NCBI GenBank assembly: GCA_012517155.1
Contig: JAAYVN010000044.1
Location: 1 to 32,168 of the forward strand
Length of the DNA stretch: 32,168 nucleotides
Direction of reading: 5' to 3'
Source: Ignavibacteriales bacterium
GTDB taxonomy: Bacteria; Bacteroidota; Ignavibacteria; Ignavibacteriales; Ignavibacteriaceae
Positions 7,610 through 16,464 of this stretch are shown in pieces (the stretch's first letter is position 1; the number at the start of each line of letters is the position of its first letter). The translations under genes and the position numbers were made by a program. Below the pieces are notes generated by a model that saw only the letters and a program-made list of their open reading frames with translations, was not told the origin of the DNA and made no database searches.

Positions 7610-9313
7610 ATGTTAACTTTTCTCCTTATTAAGGATTATGCGCTCATTAAGTCGCTCGAAATAAATTTCGGCTCTGGATTGAATATTATAACCGGTGAAA
7701 CCGGCGCGGGGAAATCCATTATTATTGATGCCATGAATCTACTGCTCGGCGAAAGAGCTTCTGTCGAATTGATTCGCAAGGGAGCGGATAAATCAATTAT
7801 AGAAGGAGCCTTTGATATATCTGGAAATAAAAAGGTGAAAAGCCTTCTGCTTGCAAACAACCTTGAACTTCATCAGACTCTTACCGTGCGTCGGGAACTT
7901 TACCAAAAGGGAAATAACCGCTGCTTCGTTAACGATTCTTTGGTCCCGCTTTCTCTCCTTAAAGAATTTGGAAATATTCTCGTTGACCTCCATGGTCAGC
8001 ATGAGCATCAATCCCTGCTCCGCTCTGATACTCATATCGACTATCTGGATGAATTCTGTAATAACGAAAAACTTCTTGAGGAATATTTTAATCAATATAA
8101 GCTTCTTCAAAGGAAAATCGAAGAACTCAACTCCCTCCATAAAAACATGGAGAACATTCGCCTGAGAAAGGATTTTGTTTCTTTTCAGATAAATGAAATT
8201 TCGGCTGTTAATCCTCAACCAAATGAGGATGAGCAGATTACAAAGGAGCTTTCTTTGCTTGAGTCCTCGGAAAAACGCCTGGAATTAGCTGCCCAACTTG
8301 CTGACCTCCTTTATGATGCAGAAGATTCTGCTCGCGATAAACTTTCAAAAGCTAAATTGATTTCTGAAGAACTCTCGGGAATTGACTCCGCCCTTAAAGT
8401 AATAGCAGAAGAACTTGGTAATGCTCTAACCTCTGTTAAGGAATCGGCAAATTCCGTCCGGTCTTACTCCGCTTCTATCGAAATTGATCCCGAAAAACTA
8501 AACGAAATGAGAAAAAGACTTTCTGATATTCAGTTGCTAAAGAAAAAATATGGAATGAGTCTTTCCTCCCTCCTTGATTTATACTCCAAATTGAACGATG
8601 AGTTGAGACTGTCGGAAAATTTTGAGGATGATGTCACTGCAAGAAAAATTGAAATCGAACAGATACGAAAGTTGGCTGGGGAAAAAGCGAAACTCCTTAC
8701 TTCAGCTAGGAAAAAGGGAGCGGCTAAACTTGAAAAAAGTGTGCTTGCCACTCTGTCTGAACTTGGAATTCAAAACTCTGTTTTTAAAGTCGAAATTACC
8801 GGCAGAAAAGATGGGGGCGCTGACTTTATAATTGTCGGAAATGATAATTTCGGTTATACATCTAAGGGTATTGATGACGTTGAATTTTATTTGTCCACTA
8901 ATCCCGGCGAAGACGTTAAACCTCTCGCCAAAGTCGCTTCCGGTGGCGAGGTTTCTCGAATTATGCTCGCTCTTAAAACTGCTCTCGCAATGAATGAGAA
9001 ACTCCCTCTGCTGATTTTTGACGAGATTGACTCCGGAATAAGCGGGAGAATCGCTCAGAAGGTGGGTGCCGCCCTGAAACGCCTTGCTTCCTCTCATCAG
9101 ATTATCTCCATTTCTCACCTTCCCCAAATAGCTGCCTTCAGGGAACATCATTTTCTCGTTGAAAAAATGGAGGATGAAAACAGAGCAGTAAGTTCTATTC
9201 GAAAATTGAATGAAGAGGACAGTATCGTAGAAATTGCTAAACTTATGGGGGGTGATAAAATAACCCGGGCAAATATCCGCGCCGCAAAAGAACTGATCAC
9301 CGCAAGCTTGTAA
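7610..9313 (+). CDS. recN: DNA repair protein RecN
   Basis: The protein is 567 residues, the normal RecN length. It is an SMC-like ATPase that acts on double-strand breaks during recombinational repair. The Walker A motif is GETGAGKS at residues 29-36. The Q-loop region LVDLHGQHEHQSLL is characteristic of RecN. A long coiled coil occupies about residues 150-370. The ABC signature VASGGEVSRIMLALK and the Walker B LLIFDEIDSGISG follow, then the H-loop in ISISHLPQIAAF. Its start is three bases after the Nudix stop and its stop overlaps the hemW start by one base, so translation of all three is likely coupled. No LexA-type operator was seen. Confidence 0.97.
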   Translation: MLTFLLIKDYALIKSLEINFGSGLNIITGETGAGKSIIIDAMNLLLGERASVELIRKGADKSIIEGAFDISGNKKVKSLLLANNLELHQTLTVRRELYQKGNNRCFVNDSLVPLSLLKEFGNILVDLHGQHEHQSLLRSDTHIDYLDEFCNNEKLLEEYFNQYKLLQRKIEELNSLHKNMENIRLRKDFVSFQINEISAVNPQPNEDEQITKELSLLESSEKRLELAAQLADLLYDAEDSARDKLSKAKLISEELSGIDSALKVIAEELGNALTSVKESANSVRSYSASIEIDPEKLNEMRKRLSDIQLLKKKYGMSLSSLLDLYSKLNDELRLSENFEDDVTARKIEIEQIRKLAGEKAKLLTSARKKGAAKLEKSVLATLSELGIQNSVFKVEITGRKDGGADFIIVGNDNFGYTSKGIDDVEFYLSTNPGEDVKPLAKVASGGEVSRIMLALKTALAMNEKLPLLIFDEIDSGISGRIAQKVGAALKRLASSHQIISISHLPQIAAFREHHFLVEKMEDENRAVSSIRKLNEEDSIVEIAKLMGGDKITRANIRAAKELITASL

Positions 9314-10488
9314 TGCCGCTCGACCCCTTATCTTTGTACATACACATTCCGTTTTGTAAACATAAGTGTATCTATTGCGATTTTTATTCCCTGCCAACTG
9401 TTTCTCTCGGTAAAAACTATTCGACTCTTAGATCACAGTATCTTGACGCACTTAAAACAGAGCTCCTCTCTTATAAAAAAAACTTATTGATTGGAAGAGA
9501 AATAAAAAGTATTTATCTGGGGGGAGGAACTCCCTCTATTCTTGAGACAGATGAAATTAAATTTATTCTTGATTCTGTGCGCGATATTTGTTGTGTAAGC
9601 TCTTCGGCAGAGGTTACGATTGAAACCAATCCCGGAACCGCTGATATCGAAAAATTGCACGGCTGGCTTAAAACTGGTGTTAACAGAATAAGTATTGGAA
9701 TTCAGAGTTTTAATGATGACGATTTGAATTTTCTTTCTCGTATCCACAACTCTGATGAGGCTTCGGAAATCGTTACTAAGGCTGCAGATGCAGGATTTCA
9801 AAATATAAGCATTGACCTGATTTTCAATCTCCCCGGACAATCGCGCGATAAATGGCTTTCCAACCTTACCAAAGCAGCTGATCTTCCGGTTCATCACATT
9901 TCTGCTTATAGTCTGATAGTCGAGGAAAATACCGAACTTTATAGAATGGTGGAAAACAATCTTGTTAGCATTGCGGGTTCCGAGGTTGATTCCGACTTGT
10001 ATCTTGAGACTATCCGGTTTCTTTCAAAACACGACTTTGTTCAATATGAAGTGTCGAATTTCGCAAAAAAGGGTTTCGAATGTGTGCACAATAACTCATA
10101 TTGGAATTATTCTGATTATCTCGGGTTGGGTTGTTCTTCTCACTCTTTTATCAACCGGTGCCGGTCTTGGAATTTTAGGGATATTCACAACTATTTGCAC
10201 GCCGTAAAAGATACTGGGAAGGGTACAGAGGGTTCAGAACTATTGACTAATGCTCAGCAGATTGAAGAGTATATAATGCTTAGGTTGCGATCGGGTATAC
10301 TTGATTTCTCCGAACTCATAAACATTTTTGGTGTTGATATAAGAAGTTCTCTGGGTAATCTGGTGGCTGATTTTCAAAAAATTGGTTTGATTCAACCCGG
10401 AAATAATCGCTTTACACTTACCCCAAAAGGGTTCTCCCTGGCAGACGAAATTGTCTCCCGTATTTTAGCGGTTATTGACCTTACCTAA
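9313..10488 (+). CDS. hemW: HemW-like radical SAM heme chaperone
   Basis: This 391-residue protein begins with the radical SAM cluster motif HIPFCKHKCIYCDFYS, giving cysteines C15, C19 and C22 for the 4Fe-4S cluster. GGGTPS follows as the SAM-binding glycine motif. The C-terminal HemN_C-like region includes the stretch YWNYSDYLGLGCSSHSF. CxYCDF after the third cysteine marks HemW rather than the true coproporphyrinogen dehydrogenase HemN, which has CxFCGC. HemW binds heme and inserts it into target proteins; older annotations call it an oxygen-independent coproporphyrinogen III oxidase. The start codon shares one base with the recN stop. The 3' end overlaps the convergent VWA gene by four bases. 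Confidence 0.92.
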   Translation: MPLDPLSLYIHIPFCKHKCIYCDFYSLPTVSLGKNYSTLRSQYLDALKTELLSYKKNLLIGREIKSIYLGGGTPSILETDEIKFILDSVRDICCVSSSAEVTIETNPGTADIEKLHGWLKTGVNRISIGIQSFNDDDLNFLSRIHNSDEASEIVTKAADAGFQNISIDLIFNLPGQSRDKWLSNLTKAADLPVHHISAYSLIVEENTELYRMVENNLVSIAGSEVDSDLYLETIRFLSKHDFVQYEVSNFAKKGFECVHNNSYWNYSDYLGLGCSSHSFINRCRSWNFRDIHNYLHAVKDTGKGTEGSELLTNAQQIEEYIMLRLRSGILDFSELINIFGVDIRSSLGNLVADFQKIGLIQPGNNRFTLTPKGFSLADEIVSRILAVIDLT

Positions 10489-12581
10489 ACTGGTTCGTCA
10501 ACAAGATCTTTTTTTAAGCTCCTGCTAAGTATCATTTCAATGATGGCTGTAATCAGTGCCAACCCTAATAATATTTTCCATAACTCGGCCCCGAAACGAG
10601 CTTGCTTTACAGCCTTTTGTACATCACCGTCAGGTTTAATGGTTGTCTGTATTCCCTTAAAATTTATACTGGTCAAAAACTCTTCCAACTCAGATTCCTT
10701 CAGCCTTTCCCCTTCCGATTCTTTCTTATCTCTGTTAACGGCTTTCATTTCTGCAAGTTTTTCTCCGTCATAGAATTTGTAATTGCCCGGAATATCGGTA
10801 TCATTATATACAAGTTGTTGATTTACGCTCATATTGATTACGTCTGAAGAATTATCTGGCTTGACCACTTTTATTAATTTGCTTCGGTATTTCATAGGAT
10901 CAAGAATAATCGGTTGCCCTGCAATATAAGTGGTGTCTCCGTTATTAATGGATGACAGATAGAATAATGATTTGTAAACAATCGGAGCAAAAATTGCCTT
11001 TAGCGGAAAATTACTTTGTTCCAGATTCGGTGCCACGGCTAAAAGAATAATTTTCCCCGCGCCATATTTGTGCTCGGCAAGAAATGCGGAGTTGTCTATT
11101 AGACTGATAAGACTCTTTCCTCTTCCACCTGGGGCTAATTGTGTGTATGTGTTAATATCCGGTGATGCCAGTTTTTTATCAGCATCTTTTTGAAATAAAT
11201 CCTTGAATAGCGGGTGTTCAAAGTCAACCTCGTTAAATACCGGTCCCTGTTTTCCTTCATTTATTTTTATTACGGTCTGCGGATATGAAAGATTCAAAGA
11301 AACCGCTATTTCTCTGAAATCTTCAAGCGCTGAAGTGCTTGAAGGCGCTAGAAACAGCCCCCCCCCGGAACTGACATACGCCGCTAGTCTTTCTTTTGCT
11401 ATATTCTTGTCGGGTCCAACAATGAACACTGCATTATATTTGGTTAAATCAACTGAATTAAATTGATTTATTGCCTTGACTTCTATAATGTTCCTTTCGG
11501 GAGATCCTCCAACTTTAAGCGCTAGTTCCAGGTACTTCGCATCTGGAGGATTATTAGTTAGGATTAGCGCATTGAGTTTCTCCGGAACAAAAATATTGGA
11601 GAAAGCAATATTGTCCTCGCTTATTTCATCCGTTTCGAGTTGTACGTTTAGTTCGTTATAGTTGAAATCTTTTATTGTCCCTTCGAGTATCACCTCTTTT
11701 GTCTCCCCTGGCTCCAGGGATATACTGCGCTGTGCCTGCCTTGTATTCCCCGAAAAAAGCGAAACCACACTGTTTACTGCCGGTTTATCAGAATAGTTTG
11801 TTATTATCGGTGCAACAGTAAGTTGTTTTTCCGGCTCATAGATTTTTGTAACTATCTTAAACTCATCAATCCCTAAGTTGAAAGGCATCTTTTCGGGAAA
11901 TTCAAAACTGTATATTCTTACCCGTTCGTCAAGCAGTTCACTTAGATCTGTCTTTGCATTTATATTTAAAAAGGATGACCTTTGTAAATCTGAAAGAATA
12001 TAGATCTCCTTGTTAAAGTTTTTCGATTCCTCAAGTAATCTGGCAGCCTGTACTATTGCTTTGTCCAGCGCGCCGTGAATATAACCGGTTGTTAGTTTAT
12101 TTACTCGGTTTTTTAACTCCGAAATATTTGTCGACAGCTTTGTCTCTTCTTCCTCACTCCCGGAAATCCTGATAATTGCCGCCTCGTCTCCTTCTTGAAG
12201 AATGTCAAGCAGATTTAACGCAATGTTCTTAAATTGATTAAAGTACGATCCGTTTTTATTTATAACATTCATACTAAACGAATCATCGAATATAAAAACG
12301 GCTGATGTCTTTGCACTTGATGCCACTCCGCTTAAACTAACTGATTGTATTGTGGGACGCGAAAATGCAAAAACTAAAAAGAGAATTATTAAAATTCGTA
12401 GTAATAGTATTATCCACTGCTTGATTTTAATTTTGCGGATCTTGTTTCGTTGTAATTCCTTAAGGAACATAAGCGAACTGAACTCGATCTTCTTGAGTTT
12501 TCGAAGATTAAGTAGATGAATTATCACCGGAATAGATGCTGCGATAAGCCCAAACAAAACTGCGGGATTAAGAAAGGTCAT
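10485..12581 (-). CDS. BatA-domain / VWA-like membrane protein
   Basis: The 698-residue product opens with the aerotolerance-regulator BatA domain: LNPAVLFGLIAASIPVIIHL, then RKIKIKQWIILLLRILIILF, giving two membrane segments in the first 75 residues. A von Willebrand factor A-like domain follows, with the MIDAS-like start FIFDDSFSMN (D-x-S-x-S) near residue 100. A glutamine-amidotransferase-like segment with SGGGLFLAPSS is seen in the middle. One membrane helix near residue 675 closes the protein. Such proteins sit in the inner membrane with a large periplasmic part. The MoxR and BatB partners usual for Bat operons are absent here. A run of nine G on the coding strand encodes part of SGGG. 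It is the last gene of a three-gene minus-strand cluster. Confidence 0.88.
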   Translation of the reverse strand: MTFLNPAVLFGLIAASIPVIIHLLNLRKLKKIEFSSLMFLKELQRNKIRKIKIKQWIILLLRILIILFLVFAFSRPTIQSVSLSGVASSAKTSAVFIFDDSFSMNVINKNGSYFNQFKNIALNLLDILQEGDEAAIIRISGSEEEETKLSTNISELKNRVNKLTTGYIHGALDKAIVQAARLLEESKNFNKEIYILSDLQRSSFLNINAKTDLSELLDERVRIYSFEFPEKMPFNLGIDEFKIVTKIYEPEKQLTVAPIITNYSDKPAVNSVVSLFSGNTRQAQRSISLEPGETKEVILEGTIKDFNYNELNVQLETDEISEDNIAFSNIFVPEKLNALILTNNPPDAKYLELALKVGGSPERNIIEVKAINQFNSVDLTKYNAVFIVGPDKNIAKERLAAYVSSGGGLFLAPSSTSALEDFREIAVSLNLSYPQTVIKINEGKQGPVFNEVDFEHPLFKDLFQKDADKKLASPDINTYTQLAPGGRGKSLISLIDNSAFLAEHKYGAGKIILLAVAPNLEQSNFPLKAIFAPIVYKSLFYLSSINNGDTTYIAGQPIILDPMKYRSKLIKVVKPDNSSDVINMSVNQQLVYNDTDIPGNYKFYDGEKLAEMKAVNRDKKESEGERLKESELEEFLTSINFKGIQTTIKPDGDVQKAVKQARFGAELWKILLGLALITAIIEMILSRSLKKDLVDEPV

Positions 12582-12590
12582 TCGGCACCC

Positions 12591-13244
12591 TTATTTTTTT
12601 TCTTGGAGTAGTTTCCCGAAATCTATCCTGCTGAACGGATACTCAACCGGGACTTTATATAATTTGCAGTCATCAATCCACATTCTTCCCCGGCCCATAA
12701 GCATGGCCGCCGCTTCAATTCTTATTATTTTTGGATTCGTTGTTCTGACCCACGCCACTAACATTTGCCAGTCTGTGGTCCCCTTGATCACTTCCGAAAC
12801 TCCCGCAATGATAAGGGAATCTTTTTCCCCGGTTGCTCTGATTTCAAGTTTAACTGAATCGGCTTCTTCTGTTTTTATCAGCGCAAAAAAGATATACTTC
12901 ATTTCCGCTTCAACTTTTTTTAATGACTGCGCTGCTATAACGAAAGAATCCCCTTCTTTATCTGAATTTAGCTGGAGACTATAATTGCCGTCTTTTCGTA
13001 CGGCATTATCAAACAGTGTTACATAGCTGTCGTGATTGGATATAATTCGCCAGTCTGCCGGGGTAAATTCTGATTCAAAGGAATGATTTCGTAAATGATT
13101 TCTGGTTATTTCAACTTCGTCCAGTGGAATTTCTTTTGGTTTTTCCTCTTTTTCCGGTGAGAAGATCGTTCCAATAAACCAGATAATTGCCGAAATGACT
13201 ACAACTGCTATTAGGAAGAAAATTATTATTCCTTTATTCTTCAT
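12591..13244 (-). CDS. Membrane-anchored protein with carbohydrate-binding-like (jelly-roll) domain
   Basis: The 217-residue protein has one N-terminal membrane anchor (GIIIFFLIAVVVISAIIWFI, about residues 4-23), a charged linker, and an extracytoplasmic domain of about 170 residues. The domain has the pattern of a CBM4/9-type jelly roll: NHSFE near its start, a W in PADWRII, GNYSLQLNS, a WQMLVAWV strand and the closing RMWIDDCKLYKV. In known families this fold binds glycans, but here the ligand is unknown. It lies nine bases upstream of the BatA gene and about 55 downstream of the lipoprotein gene, so the three are probably one operon with a role at the cell envelope (inference). Confidence 0.68.
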   Translation of the reverse strand: MKNKGIIIFFLIAVVVISAIIWFIGTIFSPEKEEKPKEIPLDEVEITRNHLRNHSFESEFTPADWRIISNHDSYVTLFDNAVRKDGNYSLQLNSDKEGDSFVIAAQSLKKVEAEMKYIFFALIKTEEADSVKLEIRATGEKDSLIIAGVSEVIKGTTDWQMLVAWVRTTNPKIIRIEAAAMLMGRGRMWIDDCKLYKVPVEYPFSRIDFGKLLQEKK

Positions 13245-13298
13245 AAATTCCGGTTACTCAAATATAAGATAAAATTTCTCTGTGGGTTGGTTTGAATT

Positions 13299-13976
13299 TT
13301 ACCATCCCTTTTTCTTCCTGAAGAGAAAGATTACCACAATTGTTAAAACGACTCCCGATAAGATGTAAATCCATACCGGAGTTTCTTTTAGCTTGAAGGG
13401 ACGGTATGTTACAGATATCGTTTTACCTCGTCCGATATCTGCAAGTGTGTATTTCCAAATTAATTTCCTCTTATCTACCTCTAACGCATTGTGAGTTATG
13501 ATCTCACCCGGGAAATCATATATGTATTTTATTGTAAAATCCGATCCATCATATCCAAAACCCGTTATCGTTGGTGGTATAAACTGTGAAAACACTTTCT
13601 GCCCCGCAGCTCCGTCTTGAAGCGAAAAGTTGGCTTCAGAGAACGGCTTGGTTTTATTTAGTGAGTCTATATGAGAAAATGTGATCTCCAGTTCGGCATG
13701 TATTGTGCTGTCCGTTGTATCAGAATATACATTAACGGACTCGATTTTCGAATAATCGGAGGAAAAATTTTTAGTTATCGAATCACTATTAAAAATACCA
13801 ACTTGATCCATCACCCCCGCACGCAACGTGTCCGGAGAGTACATCCAATAATGGATCCTCATGGTCCCGGATCCGTCGGGATATAAACTCACTTCCTGTT
13901 CATAATTTAGACAGGCAAAAGAAATGAGTGACATGAATAGGAGCAAAAAGATTTTTTTCTTTTTAACTGTTAACAT
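13299..13976 (-). CDS. LppM-like envelope lipoprotein with C-terminal membrane anchor
   Basis: From the ATG ending at 13976 the product is 225 residues. It starts MLTVKKKKIFLLLFMSLISF followed by AC, a signal sequence with a lipobox-like cysteine, although S-F-A-C departs from the usual L-x-G/A-C. The next region, VSLYPDGSGTMRIHYWM, is the strand pattern of LppM-type domains. The C-terminus has a membrane helix, WIYILSGVVLTIVVIFLF, then a basic RKKKGW tail, so both ends may be membrane-attached. An ATG 15 bases upstream (13991) is in frame and would add MELEN; I prefer the inner start because it puts the lysines at the front of the signal peptide. It is the first gene of the minus-strand cluster. 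Function unknown. Confidence 0.7.
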   Translation of the reverse strand: MLTVKKKKIFLLLFMSLISFACLNYEQEVSLYPDGSGTMRIHYWMYSPDTLRAGVMDQVGIFNSDSITKNFSSDYSKIESVNVYSDTTDSTIHAELEITFSHIDSLNKTKPFSEANFSLQDGAAGQKVFSQFIPPTITGFGYDGSDFTIKYIYDFPGEIITHNALEVDKRKLIWKYTLADIGRGKTISVTYRPFKLKETPVWIYILSGVVLTIVVIFLFRKKKGW

Positions 13977-14073
13977 ATTTTCTAATTCCATAAAATTTAC
14001 TTTCTAAAATTATAGAAAAAAAAGAGATTTTTCATTAAGTTTGGAGGTTAATTTTGAAAATATTGATAATTAT

Positions 14074-14361
14074 ATGCCAACTTACGAATATAAATGCAAA
14101 AAATGTAACGGAACTTTTGAGTTTTTTCAATCTATGAAAGATGAACCTCTTAAGTTTTGTCCCAAATGTAAGGGAGAATTAAAAAGGCTTATCGGTGCTG
14201 GTGCCCCCCCGATCTTTAAAGGCAGCGGCTTTTATGAAACCGACTATAAGCGCTCTTCTGCTAAACCCGATGTCAAAACTCCAAAGAAAACCGATTCAAA
14301 AACCCCCACTTCATCGGGTGGAGACGATAAAAAATCAACCGGTCCGAAGAAAAAAGATTAA
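14074..14361 (+). CDS. FmdB-family zinc ribbon protein
   Basis: The product is 95 residues and starts MPTYEYKCKKC, the standard beginning of FmdB/CxxC_CxxC_SSSS zinc ribbons. The four metal ligands are C8, C11, C29 and C32. A glycine-rich turn (GAGAPPIFKGSGFYETDY) follows, then a low-complexity tail rich in K, S, T and D. The family is often described as putative regulatory proteins; the true role is unknown. The strong GGAGG at 14043-14047 is 26 bases from the chosen ATG, too far for standard use. An in-frame TTG at 14041 overlaps that GGAGG and so cannot use it. The start is therefore chosen on homology, and the purpose of the GGAGG is unclear. The gene is divergent from the lipoprotein gene. 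Confidence 0.88.
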   Translation: MPTYEYKCKKCNGTFEFFQSMKDEPLKFCPKCKGELKRLIGAGAPPIFKGSGFYETDYKRSSAKPDVKTPKKTDSKTPTSSGGDDKKSTGPKKKD

Positions 14362-14526
14362 TTCCTTTAATTAAATTCCCCGTTCCGCATCTTTCTTCTC
14401 CATATTCTCCCGGTTTTTTTTCTCTGGGGTGAGGAATCTTCTCTTTTTGAGCGTCTAAATTCCTAAAGATTCATTTAGCCCAAATTTAAATTAACTATAT
14501 TCAAAATTATTCGAAGGAATGAAGTC

Positions 14527-15015
14527 ATGAAAACAAGATTAATCATACTTGTTCTGGGGTTGGTTTTCTTTGCTGGAAATCTCCCTGCACAAGAGAAAAA
14601 TTTTCGCGAGGAGATAAAGATCTTAAAAGGCGATCAGTTCAGAATGCAACTGATGGACCCGGACGGTATTCTCCCCCCCCCAATACCCGGACTAACAAAA
14701 GATCAGGAAGAGAAAATGAAGCAGATTGATATGGACTTCAGGAAGTTTTCTCTCCCGCTAAAGAATGAGATCAAAATTAAGGAAGCACAGCTTAACGCCC
14801 TTCGCTCTTCTGACAATCCTGATATGACGGCAATTAACAAACTGGTTGAGGAAATAGGTGCTATCAATACCAAAATTGCCAAAGAGAACGAGTTAAATCA
14901 CCAAAAAATCAGAAAACTACTTGATGATTCACAAAGAGTGATTTTTGATTCTCAGGGCAATGTTCGAAGAATCGAAAGAAGAATTAAAATAGATGGAGAT
15001 AAAGAACCTTTTTAA
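14527..15015 (+). CDS. Spy/CpxP-like periplasmic protein
   Basis: The 162-residue product has a signal peptide (about residues 1-21, ending LPAQ) and is otherwise mostly helical and charged. LTKDQEEKMKQI matches the LTxxQ motif of the Spy/CpxP family, followed by long helices. Family members are periplasmic chaperones or stress and metal-response proteins; no metal-binding cluster is obvious here. AAGGAA at 14513-14518 with good spacing supports the ATG. A run of nine C at 14673-14681 encodes part of LPPP. The gene stands alone, with a 165-base gap before it and a strong terminator just after it. Confidence 0.72.
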   Translation: MKTRLIILVLGLVFFAGNLPAQEKNFREEIKILKGDQFRMQLMDPDGILPPPIPGLTKDQEEKMKQIDMDFRKFSLPLKNEIKIKEAQLNALRSSDNPDMTAINKLVEEIGAINTKIAKENELNHQKIRKLLDDSQRVIFDSQGNVRRIERRIKIDGDKEPF

Positions 15016-15030
15016 TTCTCTTACTTAAAT

Positions 15031-15052
15031 GGGCGGGTATTCCCGCCCTTTT
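15031..15052 (+). terminator. Rho-independent terminator after the Spy-like gene
   Basis: GGGCGGG (15031-15037) pairs perfectly with CCCGCCC (15042-15048) around a TATT loop, followed by TTTT. It begins 16 bases after the stop codon, so it ends the single-gene transcript. Confidence 0.85.
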
Positions 15053-15180
15053 ACACTGAACGAATCCGGACAAACTTTTTGTTTTTTGGATAAATAGCGT
15101 TATTTTTTGCTTCGATTTTTGAAATTTATCACATGAATCTATATTTGCCTTTTTTAATAAATCAGGAGAGACGATAATCA

Positions 15181-16464
15181 ATGCAAAAAGCAGGATTGAC
15201 TGGCTTATTACTGGTATTCAGTCTGATAATTCTATTTGTGCTAAACTTGTTCGGTGTTCGGGAAAAGTTTTTCCGTACCCATTCTGAAAACCACGGTATG
15301 AAACAAACCCATAGTATGAATGGTAATCCAACTATTTCTTCTTCACAAACCCCCATAAAATTAGCAATAAAAGAAACCAATATTCTTGATCCAACCGGAA
15401 ATTTATCCCCGTTTCTTTCCTCTCTTTCGGATGCCGGAACCCAGATCCGTATCGCCTATTTCGGCGATTCAATGGTCGAGGGGGATCTCATTACTCAAAC
15501 TCTCCGCTATCAACTTCAACAGATTTCCGGTATCGGGGGAATTGGATTCATCCCGATTACCAGCGAAACAGCTTCTTTTCGAGGAACCATCGGTCACTCT
15601 TTTTCAGAAAATTGGCAAAAATTTACTCTGCTCACCGCGAAACCTGATGGCTGCTATTATGGCATTTCCGGTTATACATTCAAACTCCCCGGGGATTCTC
15701 TTGATGAATCTGACTACCCTTGGGTGGATTATCAGCTTTTAGACAACGGGTCTGACTTTGTCCGTCTTTTTTATAACGCCGAAGCTCCCGGCGGAAAACT
15801 TTTTTATTCTCTGACAGATGGGAACAAAAATGAACTGTCTCTTCCCCCCACACAAGGAATTGGAGAAATCCGCATTAATCTTGGTGGGGCTAAACACCTT
15901 AAACTCATATTTCCCCCCCGGCAATCTTTGTCTCTTTATGGCGTGAGTTTTGAAAATGGAAGGGGAGTTGTCGTGGATAATTTCGCTCTTCGTGGACATA
16001 GTGGGCTAAATCTGAAAAAAATTGATGATAATGTGCTCGCTGCATTTAATTCACTTCTCGAATATGACTTGGTTATCCTTCACTATGGTCCTAATATTTC
16101 CGATGAATCCACTAAGGAGTTTGGTTGGTATGAAAACGGAATGCGTTCTGTGATCCAAAAAATAAAAAGATCTATGCGCGGTGTACCGGTCCTTTTAATT
16201 TCTACTACGGACCGGGCTTACAAAGATATTAACGGCTTTCACTCCTCTCCAGCAATAACTGGTTTGGTCAACTCGCAAAAGAATGCTGCATTAAAAACCG
16301 ACGCGGCTTTTTGGAATCTCTTTGAAATGATGGGAGGAAAAAATTCCATGTTCGCTTGGGTTCAGAACGGACTCGCATCTTCTGACTATACCCACCTTAC
16401 CGGAATGGGTGCAAAAAAAACTGGGAAGATGCTGGCAGATGCCCTCCTGAAAGGAATTCGTTGA
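15181..16464 (+). CDS. SGNH/GDSL-family hydrolase (first of a pair)
   Basis: The 427-residue protein has an N-terminal membrane segment or uncleaved signal (about residues 7-24), a spacer, and an SGNH hydrolase domain from about residue 85. Block I is YFGDSMVEGD with nucleophile S97. Block III appears as LVILHYGPN, and the catalytic Asp-x-x-His is D402 and H405 in SDYTHLTGMG. Members of this group remove or add acyl groups on envelope glycans or lipids in the periplasm; the substrate here cannot be told. AGGAG upstream at slightly long spacing supports the ATG. Its stop overlaps the start of the next SGNH gene (TGATG), which implies coupled translation. No MBOAT acyltransferase, a frequent partner, is in the window. 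Confidence 0.84.
   Translation: MQKAGLTGLLLVFSLIILFVLNLFGVREKFFRTHSENHGMKQTHSMNGNPTISSSQTPIKLAIKETNILDPTGNLSPFLSSLSDAGTQIRIAYFGDSMVEGDLITQTLRYQLQQISGIGGIGFIPITSETASFRGTIGHSFSENWQKFTLLTAKPDGCYYGISGYTFKLPGDSLDESDYPWVDYQLLDNGSDFVRLFYNAEAPGGKLFYSLTDGNKNELSLPPTQGIGEIRINLGGAKHLKLIFPPRQSLSLYGVSFENGRGVVVDNFALRGHSGLNLKKIDDNVLAAFNSLLEYDLVILHYGPNISDESTKEFGWYENGMRSVIQKIKRSMRGVPVLLISTTDRAYKDINGFHSSPAITGLVNSQKNAALKTDAAFWNLFEMMGGKNSMFAWVQNGLASSDYTHLTGMGAKKTGKMLADALLKGIR

Noticed and set aside
8702-9397. 231-codon minus-strand ORF
   Set aside because: Antisense to the conserved recN end and the hemW start; no family features.
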